Shown: positions 49,528 through 61,835, counted from the stretch's first letter. The stretch is 64,000 nucleotides of DNA from Triplophysa rosa (GCF_024868665.1 NC_079906.1:11294833-11358832); one strand, 5' to 3'. Made by a program: numbers and translations. Notes: generated by a model not told the origin, from the sequence alone.

Positions 49528-49952
49528 CACTGTAAAAGTTTGCTGAAGTTTTGCAGCAGGTTTGTCAGTAACTTACTGTATATTTAATTACTTTCCTATT
49601 AGTACCCGTTTTCAATTTGAGTTAAACTTTACTTTATCCAAAATGAAAACACCTTGACTTTTGATATTCAAAATGAGCAGGAAGAGACTGGCATAAGCAC
49701 AGCAACACTGCAAAAAATGACATACTAATACTTACTAAGCCTTTTTGCCTAGTTTTTTAGTAAAAAATATTTGAAACTTCTTAAATTACGATACATTTAC
49801 ATAACAAGAAAAGTGACCTAAGATATTTAGTATTGTTTCAGGAAAGAAAATATAAGAAATATGTAAGTTTATGTTTAAAACATAATTGTAAATTAAATCT
49901 ACAGTAAGTTACTGGCAAACCTGCTGCAAAACTACTGCAAAGTTTTACAGTG
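49528..49952. mobile_element. CACTGTAAAA-end MITE with TA target and nested repeat
   Basis: Left CACTGTAAAAGTTTGCTGAAG and its near-inverse at the right (CTGCAAAGTTTTACAGTG), with inverted similarity over about 55 bp that includes GTTTTGCAGCAGGTTTG. TA lies at 49526-49527 and 49953-49954. The interior 49705-49888 resembles a second common repeat (CTTACTAAGCC, TTCTTAAATTACGATACATT, GTTTAAAACATA). No ORF. Confidence 0.82.
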
Positions 49953-49954
49953 TA

Positions 49955-50242
49955 AGATGCAAACAAACAGATCAATTCAATTGATATAGCGCTTTTCACA
50001 ATTTTCGTAGTATAATTATAAACCCACACATTTTTAATAAAAAACTCTATAAATAATAATATTTGTTTTTTTCTCAACGCAAACAAACAAGTTTTTATTA
50101 TATGATTATATGAATATAATTAAATTCAAATAAAATATTTAATTTAATTAATTGAATTTATATTTATTAATATATTGTCTTTTATTAAATAAGAATATTT
50201 ATATTTATTTTAGTATACATCATGTTTAAGTACACTCACTAG
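49955..50242. other. AT-rich spacer
   Basis: ATTTAATTTAATTAATTG-like low complexity at 50120-50220. The octamer CTCACTAG at 50235-50242 is the left target duplication of the next element. Confidence 0.5.
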
Positions 50243-50904
50243 CAGGCACGTGCAGAGTGGGGGGGGGGGGGGGGTGGGGTGGGATGCGGAGATTGCTTGA
50301 GCACCTGCCTCTTTGGCCCTTAATGCTGAAAGTGCCCTTTTGTCAAGGCAAAAATCCTGCTCAATCTGACTATTAGTAAAATTAATGAATAATAATTTAA
50401 CCCTAAATAAATGACTCACATGATGACCTTTCACCTGACGACCTCATCTGGGAGGACTCCTCACATTCAGACGCCTTCAATAGATTAGCACATTTCCAGA
50501 ATAGCCTACATACTGTTCGCGGCTGCCGGCTAAGTGGTGTTTTCAGAGGAGCGGTGTGCTTGTTTACTTATTAGTTCATTTATTATTATTATTATAAGTA
50601 GTAGTATTTCACAAGAACGCTGTGAAGAGAGCATGCACGGCTGTTGTGTGTGTAATGTTAGCCTGCTCTGAACTGACGTGACGTTAGCTGCAGCTAATGT
50701 TACTTCTATACACACAGCAATATATAAACAAAGGTGCTTGTTCACTTCTTGAATCGATGTTTGCTGTTTGGGGGAGAAAAGTTTCATGGGCGTCGAGGTT
50801 TCTGGTATTTTTATATTATTTGACTAAAACTATTAACACTTTGAAGTATTATTATTACAGTATTTACAGTAGAGTGCCTTCAAAACACTGGTAAAACAGG
50901 CTTA

Positions 50905-51455
50905 GGCCATGTTCAGACATGACTTCTTTTTTGACAAGAAAAAGTTGACAAAGGCGCTTTTTTTTGTAAAAAAATACAAACGTCATGACTTCGGAGGCAC
51001 GAAGGCAGCCCAGAGAAACAGATAGACAGCGTAACAGAAGTCTATTTGAATTATTACTTATTTCTCGCTAGAAATGCAATCAGAAGTTGCTGAAAGTGAA
51101 AATTTAACTTACATTTATACAAAACTATCCTCCAACGGGCGTTTCGGCAGCCATTTTATTTTTTCGAGCTTGAGCCTTCTCGACCAATCACGTTCCTCGC
51201 ATGTTGTTATGGAAACGACAGGTCTCTATCATTGGTTTGCTGTGAAAAGGGAGTTTGACATAGGGCGGTTTCTTTTTCAGAAAAGTTGAACTTTTTTCAA
51301 TCTCAAAAGACGCTCTGAGCTGCAGAAAAAGACGCCGGCGCTGGCGTTTAAAAAAGCGCTCAGCACTTTTTTTGAAAACACGGTTTATTACATAGGATTA
51401 TAATGTAAAACAGACGCTAGCAGCTTCGAAAAAGAAGTCAAGTCTGAACACGGCC
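50905..51455. mobile_element. Harbinger-like non-autonomous element, nested
   Basis: GGCCATGTTCAGACATGACTT at the left and the inverse AAGTCAAGTCTGAACACGGCC at the right. TTA at both sides (50902-50904 and 51456-51458) fits the 3-bp TWA duplications and GG ends of PIF/Harbinger elements. The 71-codon frame inside is not a known transposase. Superfamily assignment is inference from ends and target. Confidence 0.83.
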
Positions 51456-51631
51456 TTATTCTGATTTTCTCACCCTCCGAATTATTCTTATCAACACTGT
51501 TTTTATTATCATTATCATTTTAAAAAAATGCAGAAGAGGGTTAGAACAGAATTATATTTTTAATATGACAAAACTATTTTTTCTACAACAGCAAAGACAG
51601 CAACATCCCCAGCAGCCCCCTCAACATCAGC

Positions 51632-51873
51632 TAAGATATTTGGAAGAATGTCAGTAACTAGACAGATCTCACCCCCCATTGACTCCCATAGTATTTATTT
51701 TCCCTACCATGGCAGTAAATGTTTGGCTTCTCTGTTTCTGTTTGGTTACTGACATACTTCCAAATATCTTTTGTTGTGTTCAACAGAACAAAAACATTTA
51801 CACAGGTTTGGAATAATCTGAGGGTGAGTAAATGATGACAGAATTTTCATTTTTGGGTGAACTATCCCTTTAA
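51632..51873. mobile_element. TTAA hairpin MITE, copy 13, left end missing
   Basis: Starts abruptly at AAGATATTTGGAAGAATGTCA and ends TTGGGTGAACTATCCCTTTAA. The block CAGATCTCACCCCCCATTGA is shared with the copy at 56794-57089, so both belong to one subfamily. Confidence 0.9.
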
Positions 51874-52200
51874 GGTTTGGACAACTTTATTCACTTAAAT
51901 TTCTAATCCCAGATTTGTTAATCCCTAGACTTGCAACTAAAATATTTTAAAACTTTTAAACATTTGAATGGTCTTTTCTGTTCTGTTTCTTTTCCAAAAC
52001 AGCATCATGGCATTTGTTGCTTTATCAATTACAGAAGCATCTGTATTGATACACGTATCAGCAAGGAATGCATCGCGATATACAATATTGCTGTATTGAT
52101 GTTTTGAGCACAGCCATATTTAAAGCCTTGTTCCATGTGCCCCTTTCATACTTTGAGCACCTGCCCCTTTAAAGGTCTCTGCACGGCCCTGCTCACTAGG

Positions 52201-52628
52201 TAATCGTGGATATCCAAAGTTTTGAATTTTCATTTTACTCTAAATACAATTCAACAGTAAACCTTTGAGTCCTCAACGGATGTGTATTTACCTCATGTAG
52301 GTAGAGATTACACTGAGATGTCTGGAGGAGCAGCACAGGGAGTTTGAGGAGCAGCAGTAGTTTGCAGGAGAATTATAGCTGTTGGTGGATTTAGACGTGC
52401 TTAGAGCCCCCCGGGCTGCTGAGAAAAAAACACTGCTTTAAATGGAGGGTGGAATTCATATCCCTAACTCACCCTCGATAAATAAATCTTTGTGAATTTC
52501 CTGCGTAAGCATGGCTGCTCTTTGTTTCTGTTGTATTTGTGCTTTGCCTGAGGAGTATGGCAGTATGTCATGTGGAAAGATGTCGTCATGTTAACCTTTT
52601 TTTCTCACTGGTAAAAGAAGTTTTAAAC
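52201..52628. other. Non-coding DNA
   Basis: Low-repeat sequence with no recognised gene. AGGAGCAGCACAGGGAGTTTGAG repeats in spirit over 52325-52360. Confidence 0.35.
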
Positions 52629-53700
52629 AGGGCTCTGATCTGGTTCAAGGCACAAAAAACGAAAACGAATAAAATTTTAGCCGGAGCATAACCAGAAACA
52701 AAATCAAGTTTAATCCTTCTGAACAGAAACGCTTATTTGTAATTGCCTTTATCCGGTTAATAACGTTATTTTATTGTTCAGTTTAATATCAACCAATCTA
52801 TACAATCGCGAAAAGGTGTAAATGCCCTACGAAACGCTTTCGAGACCGATTTAAATCCTGTCTGTCAAACCACTTCAGGAGGCGGTCTAGGACGCATTCC
52901 AGACGAAACTAGACAAGTGTAAATGCATCTTGTTGAAGCCACATTTGTCAGCACGGAGTATCACTAGCAAGTTAGACGCATCTCAGCTCAAGTTCGTTGT
53001 TTGAAATATAGACACAACACACGACGATCAAGCTCACGAGAGAGAAAAGCTAATAGCATAGCTACTGCAGGGGAATTTCAGTGCTAGAAATCAGTTTACA
53101 ATTTTCATAAACTTACAGCTCGTGATTGCTTTTTATTGGCAGAGGAGCGCATCACTAGGATAAAACAGTACGACGTGCATTCTTCCTGCGTTCTTTTAGA
53201 CGTGACATGTAATCGGCAGACTGTAGAACGAATTAATACTGAATGTTTTTGTATTTTGCGCGGGAATAGAATATATGATTCATATTTGCTTTGTGGCCAA
53301 GTGTAAATGGACTTAAAGCCATCCGATCAGAGAACGCATGAAGTACCAGGTGTACAAAGGCCCTGTATTGTATGTCTTTCGTTTATGTACACAATAATGT
53401 GAACGTGAACGCACTTTGAAATGACCGCGCTCAAATGGCAAATTATTATGCAAGACTTCTATAAACGCCAACCCCACAACACACTTTGTTATAAACAAAG
53501 GAGCATCAGCCAAATGTACGGACTGGAGGTATTTTTAATAGCTTTACTGTAAGTTAAAACATGTTTAAAAATGTTAAGTTTAAACACAAAGTAAAAATGT
53601 GTATTTTTAGGCTTTGTCTTCTTACAATGCATAGGACTAAAATGCATAAACTAAAATAACATTATTAACCGGTATTTTTACCAGCCCAGTTAAAAGTGAG
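52629..53700. repeat. Probable decayed element with nested repeat
   Basis: CAGGGCTCTGATCTGGTTC at the left and ACCAGCCCAG at the right may be termini. TCCGGTTAATAACGTTATT (52749) and ATAACATTATTAACCGGTA (53656) are inverse to each other. Between them, AAGTGTAAATGC-bearing sequence resembles another cyprinid repeat. No exact duplication was found. Confidence 0.45.
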
Positions 53701-56700
53701 GGTATTTCCTCTCAAAACAAAGCAAAAAATGATTTTTGCATTTTTTAATTTAGATTACAACTTCCCCAAATTCTCTGCGACATATGTGAGAATATGTGCG
53801 TCTTTGGCTCCATATTGGCTATGGCGTTCTTTCAAAATGAGATACAATGTTGCATTAGCCAGTCCCAAAATCTCTCCATCCACCACAAAGCAAATAACAT
53901 GAACACGATATTAAGTGCATATTGGGGGAAATTATGCTTGGATCTCAAGCAAAAATGGCTGCTTTGGGCCGTGCTCACTGGTGCACAGATGGCACCTGGG
54001 CAAACAGTATTGTTTGTTGTGATTGATGAGTTGGACAGCTTCTATTTGATCCAGAGATGTGAACTTAATGGGCAGAGTTTGCCAAAAAAAACACTACCGC
54101 ACTGGGAAATAACCTGCATGTTTTGGAAAGGCCCCGTCAGACGATTTCATTGGAGACGGCCAGGAGAGATGCCATCCCTTTAAACTATTGCGTTACACAT
54201 CTGCTCCGGCCCTCTGTTGAGTGGATAGCGTTTCACTCCCGAGATGTTTGATTTTATTACCGTCTTAAGAATAAGCCAAACAAGTGTTCCTATTGATTTG
54301 CACATTAAATATATTAGTAATAAAACAACACCCTGCAGCTAAGTGATAGTAAAATCAATAGTAATTGGTGGCAAAATATTATGAGTGCTTGGTCTGCATT
54401 CTTATTGTCTCTCTATATAACTGAACACTAAAAATGGGACATGTTCGCACAGTAAACGTGAAAACTATTGATGTCAGGTACATAAATTAGTGTAATTTTC
54501 TTTTACCTTTGAAAACTGTTCATTGAGGAGATTCTGATGTTATACGTCTGCACAACCATCAATGCAATTTTATCTGTTTGTGCTTCATACGGTTTCATAT
54601 GATTTCCTTCTCAGCTTCTTTCTGCAGAAAGAAGATGGTTATCCCTCTGTACTTTTTAGCTTGGATATTGAAAACACACTGCATCCCTACCAGTTATGAT
54701 GGGTCAGTTGAGGATAATTGTGTGGTTAGCCTGTCCATCTGTTCTTTCCTCCAGCTTTTAAGTGCTGGGAGGAGATCAGGACCAGCCAAGCATCACACAC
54801 ACACTCGCACAAACACGTACGCTCAATATTTCTCTGTACATCAGGGCCCTATTCGCTCATAATCGCTAATCAGCACAACGCATTACCTATAGCCCCTACA
54901 TAGCACGCAACAGATAATTTCAAGTTATTATCTGCTTTATGATTTGATAATGACCTCAGCTGTTCTGTTTCTACCAGCAATGCAGGATTATTGCATAAGC
55001 AAAGCAATTCGCTGTGGTGCATCACATGTTGCTTCATATACCAACAAAAGACCGGGAGAGTACGAAATTCTACTTCTAACACCCTGTCTGGGTGCCCGCG
55101 GGGCGATGGAGGAGTAAGCACTCTGCCATCTTGGAGGCCAGCAGTGCTTTATAACCCTCCTCACAGAGGACCGGTCTCTACACAACCTCATTAGGCGTCA
55201 GGGCCCAGGAAGCTAAGCCAGAGACAGGAGCTCCACCCAGGGCCACTGTCACCCCTGCCACCCCACACAAGAAGCTCACGCGGAAGACACGGGAATGAAC
55301 GATGAGCCATTCTCCTACAAACTCAGCTCAGCCAACGTGTCATTTAAATAATGCAGGAGGGGAAGTTAAAAGCAAAAAGAAGTTTCTGGAGCCAAAATGA
55401 AAAGTCCTTAGAGTGGGAGCTTTGAAAACAAACCTGTTGTAGTTGAAGATAATATTGAATCAGCTGCGTGGGTTGGTATTAATCATGAGTTAATCACAAA
55501 TTAGGGATTTGGGATATACAGCCTCGGCTTGGCGATTAGCACGCATGCTAAAATAAACTGCTAGCAATGCGAATCAAAGTGAAATGTGTGACCCCGTATT
55601 ACTTCAGTAATGCAACATTTCCAAGTGAAAATGCATTTTCAATGACAATTTAGATTTTATGTTGACTTAAAGTAGGCTACACGCAATAAAAAGCATGAGT
55701 TTTTTTATTCAGCTAAACAGCTTGAAAGTCACGCCGTGAAGCTGGTCTGACAGGTTGACATCATCGTCCAGGCTCTACAAGCGTTCACGTTCGCCATATC
55801 TCTGTATAATTCCGAGACACGATCCGTCCACGTATAGCCTACTATATCTAAACCGAAGAAGGACAGGGAGCCCCCCTCCTCCAAAACTGACAGGAGATGC
55901 TATAAGAAACAACATTTACTTAGGTCCTTCCAAGCCCCTCTCAGAAACAAACATCCTCGCGCTATTTGCACCCCTGCGCTGATGTTGATCGAGACAGATA
56001 CATCAGCGGCTAGAGCGGGCTAAATTTTGATGGATGTCAGTGGTGTAGCTGCCGGATTCGCCAATGAGACGGGATGGGTGACATTTACTTACAGAAGGCG
56101 ATCTCCGCCAAGGTTTTTGTGTTATGTAAATAGCACACCTGTCTGCCCATGGACATGGCTGGCTTATGGAAAAATCTGCCTTTCATTTGAAATATCGGCA
56201 CGCCGCTTTGTACCATCTGTGGTATTATTTGTTCAGCGGACTGAGAAGAAAAGGACTTTGAATATGAATATGTACACTGAGTGACAATTTTCCACGGATT
56301 TTCACGTCCGATATGAAATCCAGATATCGTGCTGTCAGTGTTTATTTATTCATTCCATGTTTTATCATACATATCTGTTTAAGGGCCGAAACCACTGAAT
56401 GCTGGGGACTTAATGCTAACCGCAGCCGTGATGCTAAACATAAAACTCATATTTATTTATTAGCATTTTGTGTCTTCTTGACAAGCTAGGCTCGGAATAC
56501 AAAACCCTTTGTGTAATTGTGACGTTATTTCCATTGCATTGCACCCATAATTCTGTAATATTATACTGTAAAAAACTAAAGTTTGTGAGGTATTTCAGTG
56601 TAAAACTTGGATCTTATTTACTGTTCTACAGATATAATACTGTTAACCAGGTGCGAAATGTGAAATTGCTAAAAACATTTGCAATTAATGTACTACTATT

Positions 56701-56793
56701 ACACAAATGCACAGACAGTAAACAGAATTTCATTTAAAAGACACGTTTGTTTACACTGTCAGTTGATCACAGCAGTAGATATTGTTGCCCGGC
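53701..56793. promoter_or_regulatory. Non-coding DNA with candidate conserved blocks
   Basis: 53760-54190 is repeat-free, contains a 129-codon frame (53794-54183) without a recognised domain, and could be conserved. 54860-55400 is GC-richer and low-repeat. 55740-56290 contains a run of short frames without motifs. I see no exon with paired splice signals. Regulatory potential is inference. Confidence 0.3.
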
Positions 56794-57089
56794 TTAAAGT
56801 AATAGTTCACCCAAAAATGAAAATTCGGTCATCATTTACTTACCCTCATTTGGTTCTTAACCTGTATACATTTCTTTGTTCTGATAAACACAAAGATATT
56901 TGGTAGAATGTCAGTATCTAGACAGATCTCACCCCCCATTGACTCCCATAGTATTTATTTTCCCTACTATGGCAGTAAATAGGGGATGAGATCTGTTTGG
57001 TTACTGACATTCTTCCCAATATCTTTCTCTGTGTTCATCAGAGCAAAATGATGACAGAATTTTCTATTTTTGGGTGAACTGTCCCTTAA
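56794..57089. mobile_element. TTAA hairpin MITE, copy 14
   Basis: TTAA at 56794-56797 and 57086-57089. AATAGTTCACCCAAAAATGA at the left and its inverse at the right. The centre has CAGATCTCACCCCCCATTGA with the inverse GGGGATGAGATCTG. Nearly full length. Confidence 0.93.
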
Positions 57090-57689
57090 ATTTCTTGTGC
57101 GAAAACAACACAGATAACATGTGCAAAAAATCAGCACCATCAGCAATTTATGTGAATTTCACCTATTGCCTCTAGGTCTCCTCTGCTACAGCCAGACAGT
57201 CATGTCACATGGTGGACTTTCTCCAAATGCATCCTGTGTTTTTATTTATTTATTTGTTTTCTGTCTTTACTTTTCTCCCCCACCACTCCTACTTTTTTCT
57301 AAAGGAATGGTGAAAAATGAAAAAGGACAAGACTGGAAAGAAAGAGGTGATGGATGGTAGGGCCATCCATTTCTGAAAGCATGGTCTTCTAAGGCAAGCC
57401 AGGCAGTGAAATTTACATTATTAATCTTGTGTAATAATCTACGGCAGAAAGGGAGGAAGAGAGCAGACACATACACATGCGCACGCACAGAGTTCGCGTT
57501 AGTGTGTGTTTGTGTGAAAGTGTTTGTGCCTGTGTGGGCAACTGTGTGTAGAGAAGCGCTATCTCAGAAAAAATACGCTTTTGACTCAAATGTCTAATTA
57601 CATCCGGTTTTGATCTACCTAAGACAATAAAACCACACAAGCAATTGTTCAAACAAAAGTCAACTATATAATAAGGTAGATTTTGTCTG
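57090..57689. other. Non-coding DNA
   Basis: A TTTA run lies at 57240-57256 and GTGTGTTTGTGTG-type sequence at 57500-57550. No gene is recognised. Confidence 0.4.
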
Positions 57690-57814
57690 ACACCGTGCCT
57701 ACACCAGACGCAACCGCGCCGCGCCGCATCCAGTGTAGAGAAAATGTAAATTATAATGGGTACTAATGCGTTGTATTTTCTTTTGTCGCGCTGCGTCCGG
57801 TGTAGACACGGTGT
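57690..57814. mobile_element. Small GC-ended hairpin MITE (125 bp)
   Basis: ACACCGTGCCTACACCAGACG at the left and the inverse of ACACCGTGTCTACACCGGACG at the right. The centre is AT-rich. CpG-bearing ends within AT-rich DNA make the palindrome stand out. The target duplication is not visible. Confidence 0.87.
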
Positions 57815-57904
57815 AAAATCAAATTTCATGTCAGATTTATTTAAGGCAAGTTCTCATATTTTTTATGTACATTTACATGTATATTTATACAATTTATTAT
57901 CTAT

Positions 57905-58196
57905 TAGAGATGCACCAATATATCGGCCAATAATCTGTATTGGTCGATAAAAGCAATTTTTTGTCTTATTTTTTTATAATCTTTCAGGGCCGATATATCC
58001 TGTCAATCAAAAGAGGACATGCAAGAAAATGTGCTCTATATAAATGTTGCTCTGTATAAATGTTAAGAAACATCACCAGTTTGATGTCCAATATTTAATA
58101 GTCATTATATGAATTAATAACATTCAGAAAGTTAAGAAATATTAATTGAATTATCAGAATCATAAGAATTTATTTTTCAGTATTGGTGCATTTCTA
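57905..58196. mobile_element. hAT-like MITE, TAGAGATGCACC ends
   Basis: TAGAGATGCACCAATATATC at the left and the inverse of TAGAAATGCACCAATACTG at the right. The flanking octamers match poorly, so the duplication is not secured. Interior ATCGGCCAATAATC resembles a common fish hAT family. Confidence 0.78.
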
Positions 58197-58365
58197 TTAT
58201 GCCAAAACCATAATTTAATAACGACTGTATATTTCCTTGTACATAATTCATATTTCAAAGCTATTTCTTATTTTATGGTTAATATTTTCCCCACTATTGG
58301 GGCATGTTGACACATAAACAGCATCTTTCCTTTTGAGCAATGACTGTGAAATGCTGACACAAACC

Positions 58366-58666
58366 TTAAAGGAATAGTTCAGTGAAAATTCTGAAATTAT
58401 TTACATGCCCTCTTGTCATTTCAAACCTGTATGACTTTCTTTATTCTGCAGAACACGAAAAAAGATATTTTGAAAAATGTTGGTAACAGAAACCTGTTGG
58501 TCCCCACTGACTTGCATTGGTTTCGTGTTCATACAATAGAAGTCAATGGGGACCAGTTTTTGGTTACCAGCATTTTTCAAAATATCTTCTTTTGTGTTTT
58601 GCAGAAGAAAGTTGTTTAAAATAACAACAGGGTGAATAATTTATGACAGAATTTTCATTCCTTTAA
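58366..58666. mobile_element. TTAA hairpin MITE, copy 15
   Basis: TTAA at 58366-58369 and 58663-58666. AAAGGAATAGTTCAGTGAAA at the left, with paired arms GGTCCCCACTGACTTGCAT and GAAGTCAATGGGGACCAG. Confidence 0.92.
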
Positions 58667-60807
58667 GAAGTATCCACTTCAAGCATGACAACTTGTCCCT
58701 ACACGTAAACGTGTTTGCATTTTTGTTTTTTTTACTGCTTTATAATACAGGTGAAAAGTATAGCATACACCTTTAAATTCGACTCTAAATATACAGCGCT
58801 TGTGTCTTTTTAATTAGCTTTGTGTTATCAGTGTTCCCCGCACACACACAGAGAGAGAGAGAGAGCAGCCAAAAATAAAATCCACTGTGCTCCAACAACA
58901 ATGAAATATTCATATTGTTGTTTTTTTCCCCGCTGCCACTCCTGTCCTTACTTAGTATCTCTTTCTATTCCTCCCATCTCACTGCACTACCTCACTCACT
59001 CTTTCTTCTTCTGTGATATATTTAAATGTTAATAACCATTCATTCTTGACACCCTATCTGCTGAGCCCCGAGTTTAACAGGAAATCTATTTAATCTGAAG
59101 AATCTCATTACATGATCATGGCAGCAGCCAAAGGCTCGAAGGTGTTCGCGAGGAAAGGGGAAAGAGAGAGAGAGCGAGGGGGAGATGAAAAAATGAGTGC
59201 AATTCTTTAATTTAATCCATAGCCGTGTATGCAGCAACAGAAAGCCCGTTCTTTTCCGGCTCCATTTGAGTAGATAATGATTAAATGTTTTTTATTGTGC
59301 CACAGCTGGTAGGTTTTATCATTCTGAGAGAGGGCAGGAGCCGTGTGAATAGACGGAAACAAAACCTACACCCCCGATGCTTCTGACTGTCTTCCAAATA
59401 TGAACTCCTTTTAAGGCCATTAAAAGATTATCACTGATTTAGCAAAATGTCTGCTGAAGACATTAGCAACAGACTGTTCCTCCGAACAATCCCCCAGAAT
59501 CCCACCCTCCCCTCCTGTTATCTCATTCACCCAGCACTATTTAATTTCATTTCCATGAATATGCAATGAATTTAATTTTGAGCACTATTTTCATCTGCTC
59601 CTGTAATCACAAAAAATGCTGGTGTAATTAGTTTCTAATTACTTGCTTTAATTGTTGTAGTAATCATTTTAATTACCCAAATGCACAGACATTATATGCT
59701 AAAAAGGAAATGATCTACACACGCACCCGACTTCGCGCCTCTTCTTCCTCAAGTTCCGTATCTGGGTTTCGACACGGGCCAACTCGTATCAAAATCCGGA
59801 CCAAACGAGGGGTCGCGTTTGCGGATGCCTGATAGAGCCGCAGAGACCAGACGAGCGAGAGAGAAAACAAAATAAGACAAGGAAAGCTGGCCCGTCGCGC
59901 ATCCCAGCAATCTGCCGAGTGGAAATTTGCATGCCCCGGAAAAGCTATTAAGTTAAAATATACAGTTATTGTACCTTTCTGGGCCTAGCGCCATACAAAT
60001 GCTTATTGCGTGTGCTTATAGCCGGGGCCTAGCAGATGGTAAATCATGAAATTTTATGAAATTATTACACTGGCGAGGTGTTTTGAAAAGGAACAGCTGT
60101 GAGAGAGATGGGACATTATAAACACTCACAGGTGTTCCGTCTCTACCCTCCGCCAGCCCTGACATCAAAAAATTAAATTATAAACAAACCAGCAAATGTT
60201 GTAATCTCCTTCACAGACACACTACTTACAGGGGGAAATTGCTTAAACTAAGCAAAGAATTAAATTTTCATTTGCATAAAATATTTAGGGAGGCGAAGAA
60301 CTTCGTCGTGGGGCTCTCCTCGCTGTTCGGCTGCCAAGTTTTGGGGGGAAATTGCGGCTGCGCCGGTCGCAGCAGGCTAATGCTAACATGGAGGGAGCTC
60401 CATCAGGGACAGCGCTAATGGGCACTTCACCCAAGCACATATGGGCGAGAACACCTAATAAGAGCTGGCTGGCCGCTGCCAAACTCTGCTGCGAGCTTGT
60501 GTTTCTCATTAAGATTTTATTCCTACCTTAGTATTTAATTAGCCACTTCTGTACGGGGACTGAAGACGACGGTCTGGGAGCGCTAGCCCGCTAGCGTCTT
60601 GGAAATTCAGACGCGGGCTGGCACTTCGATTGCTGGCACGCTTTGTGTGACCCGGCTGTTTACTTCTCAGCGTGAGGGCTTGACAAGTGGCAGCGCTGGC
60701 AACTCTTCTGTGTCTGCTGTTTATTTGGCAACACTAAAGAACTTCCATGTTTGAAATTTTCTTAAATAGTTTATGATATGAACATGTAAAATGAGATCCT
60801 GATTCCT
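58667..60807. promoter_or_regulatory. Candidate conserved non-coding block
   Basis: 59230-60640 is repeat-free except for a short GA run (59165-59175) and contains dense homeodomain-like cores (GTAATTAGTTTCTAATTACT at 59624, then TTTAATTACCC). The 74-codon minus-strand frame at 60285-60509 has no motif. The pattern is that of a long-range enhancer cluster; not tested for conservation. Confidence 0.38.
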
Positions 60808-61046
60808 GATAGCACACATTCATCTGGGAGATGTCTGACAGAAGTATTTTTCTGATTATTAATCTGCAATTCGTCTCTGAGACGTCTACTGTCAGATGTC
60901 ATAAAGACATCTAGAAAAGGTCTGTAAATGTTTATGACTTATAATGTATGTAAAACTGCCCTTTCTATGACGTTTATCAGATGCGTTTACACAGCAGATG
61001 TTTTCAGATCTCTAGCAGACATCTTGAAGACGTACCTGTGCTATCT
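60808..61046. mobile_element. GATAGCAC-end MITE
   Basis: GATAGCACACATTCATCTGGG and GAGATGTCTG at the left; the inverse (CAGACATCTTGAAGACGTAC, CTGTGCTATC) at the right. AGACGTCT-type palindromes lie within. No ORF; duplication not clear. Confidence 0.8.
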
Positions 61047-61803
61047 GAGCTAAATAAAACAACTTAGAAATGAGGCTTTACTGTAAAAAAAAAAAACTTT
61101 AAAAAAAATTACATTTAGTGGTTTGATCAAATAAAATCTCCTTTGTTTGTTGTTAAAAAACCCAAATGAGAGGGCAGCAAAATACCGGGCTGCGGTATTC
61201 TGACAATATTTCAATGTTGCCAAATGACAAAAGACATCTGATGATCTGAAAGTAATATCTAATGCACCACCATAGGCTAAGATTGACTTTGCGCTCACCC
61301 CACGTCGCCCGGTTTTACACATGAGGTGCTGCTCGTGTCCTCATTGATATGATGCGAAATACACTTAGCCGAGTGTTTTTGTGTTCACAATATTCCTGAC
61401 AACAAACCAAGCAAAATATGCATAACGCTCGCTGCATCTTAAACATATTCAAGTCTCATTTACCAAGCAAATACAGTAGAAGTGCAATAAACACCTAGCG
61501 TAATGTGTAGCCAAATGTCAAACACAACGCACTCATCATTATAACTTTTTTCCCTCGCTGTTTTCCAAATTACAAAAGTATTTTTATGGCTATATATTTA
61601 TTGTGTATGACAGGATGCGCTGGTAAAGTATTCAAATGAGATGCTTGTTTTTCCGTAGTTTTGTGAGTGGGCCAACGAATACTAGGCACGGAGGCTTTGC
61701 TGCAAGGGATTCTGGGAGAGTCATGCATATTCAAATCCACTGCTGGACACGGTCGCCCTAAATAGGCGAGAAGCGTGCAGTACTTAGGGCGTCATTTGTG
61801 TAT

Positions 61804-61807
<4 letters not shown>
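61047..61807. other. Non-coding DNA
   Basis: A-rich run at 61085-61110. The rest is unrecognised. 61640-61790 has balanced composition. Confidence 0.4.

Positions 61808-61835
<28 letters not shown>
61808..61835. repeat. (GT)n microsatellite
   Basis: About 14 GT units. The Cys-Val frame through it is an artefact. Confidence 0.93.

Larger units (their letters stand above)
50243..52192. mobile_element. hAT-type element, about 1.95 kb with two insertions
   Basis: Exact 8-bp direct repeats CTCACTAG (50235-50242 and 52193-52200) flank inverted ends CAGGCACGTGCAGAG and, on the other strand at the right, CAGGGCCGTGCAGAG. Both ends and the duplication length fit hAT. Two other elements lie inside (50905-51455 and 51632-51873). 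The remaining sequence of roughly 1.15 kb has no recognisable transposase. A G run of about 15 bases lies at 50260-50274. Confidence 0.93.

Noticed and set aside
50260..50274. G-quadruplex promoter
   Set aside because: It is a simple G run inside a hAT-type element, and no promoter context is visible.
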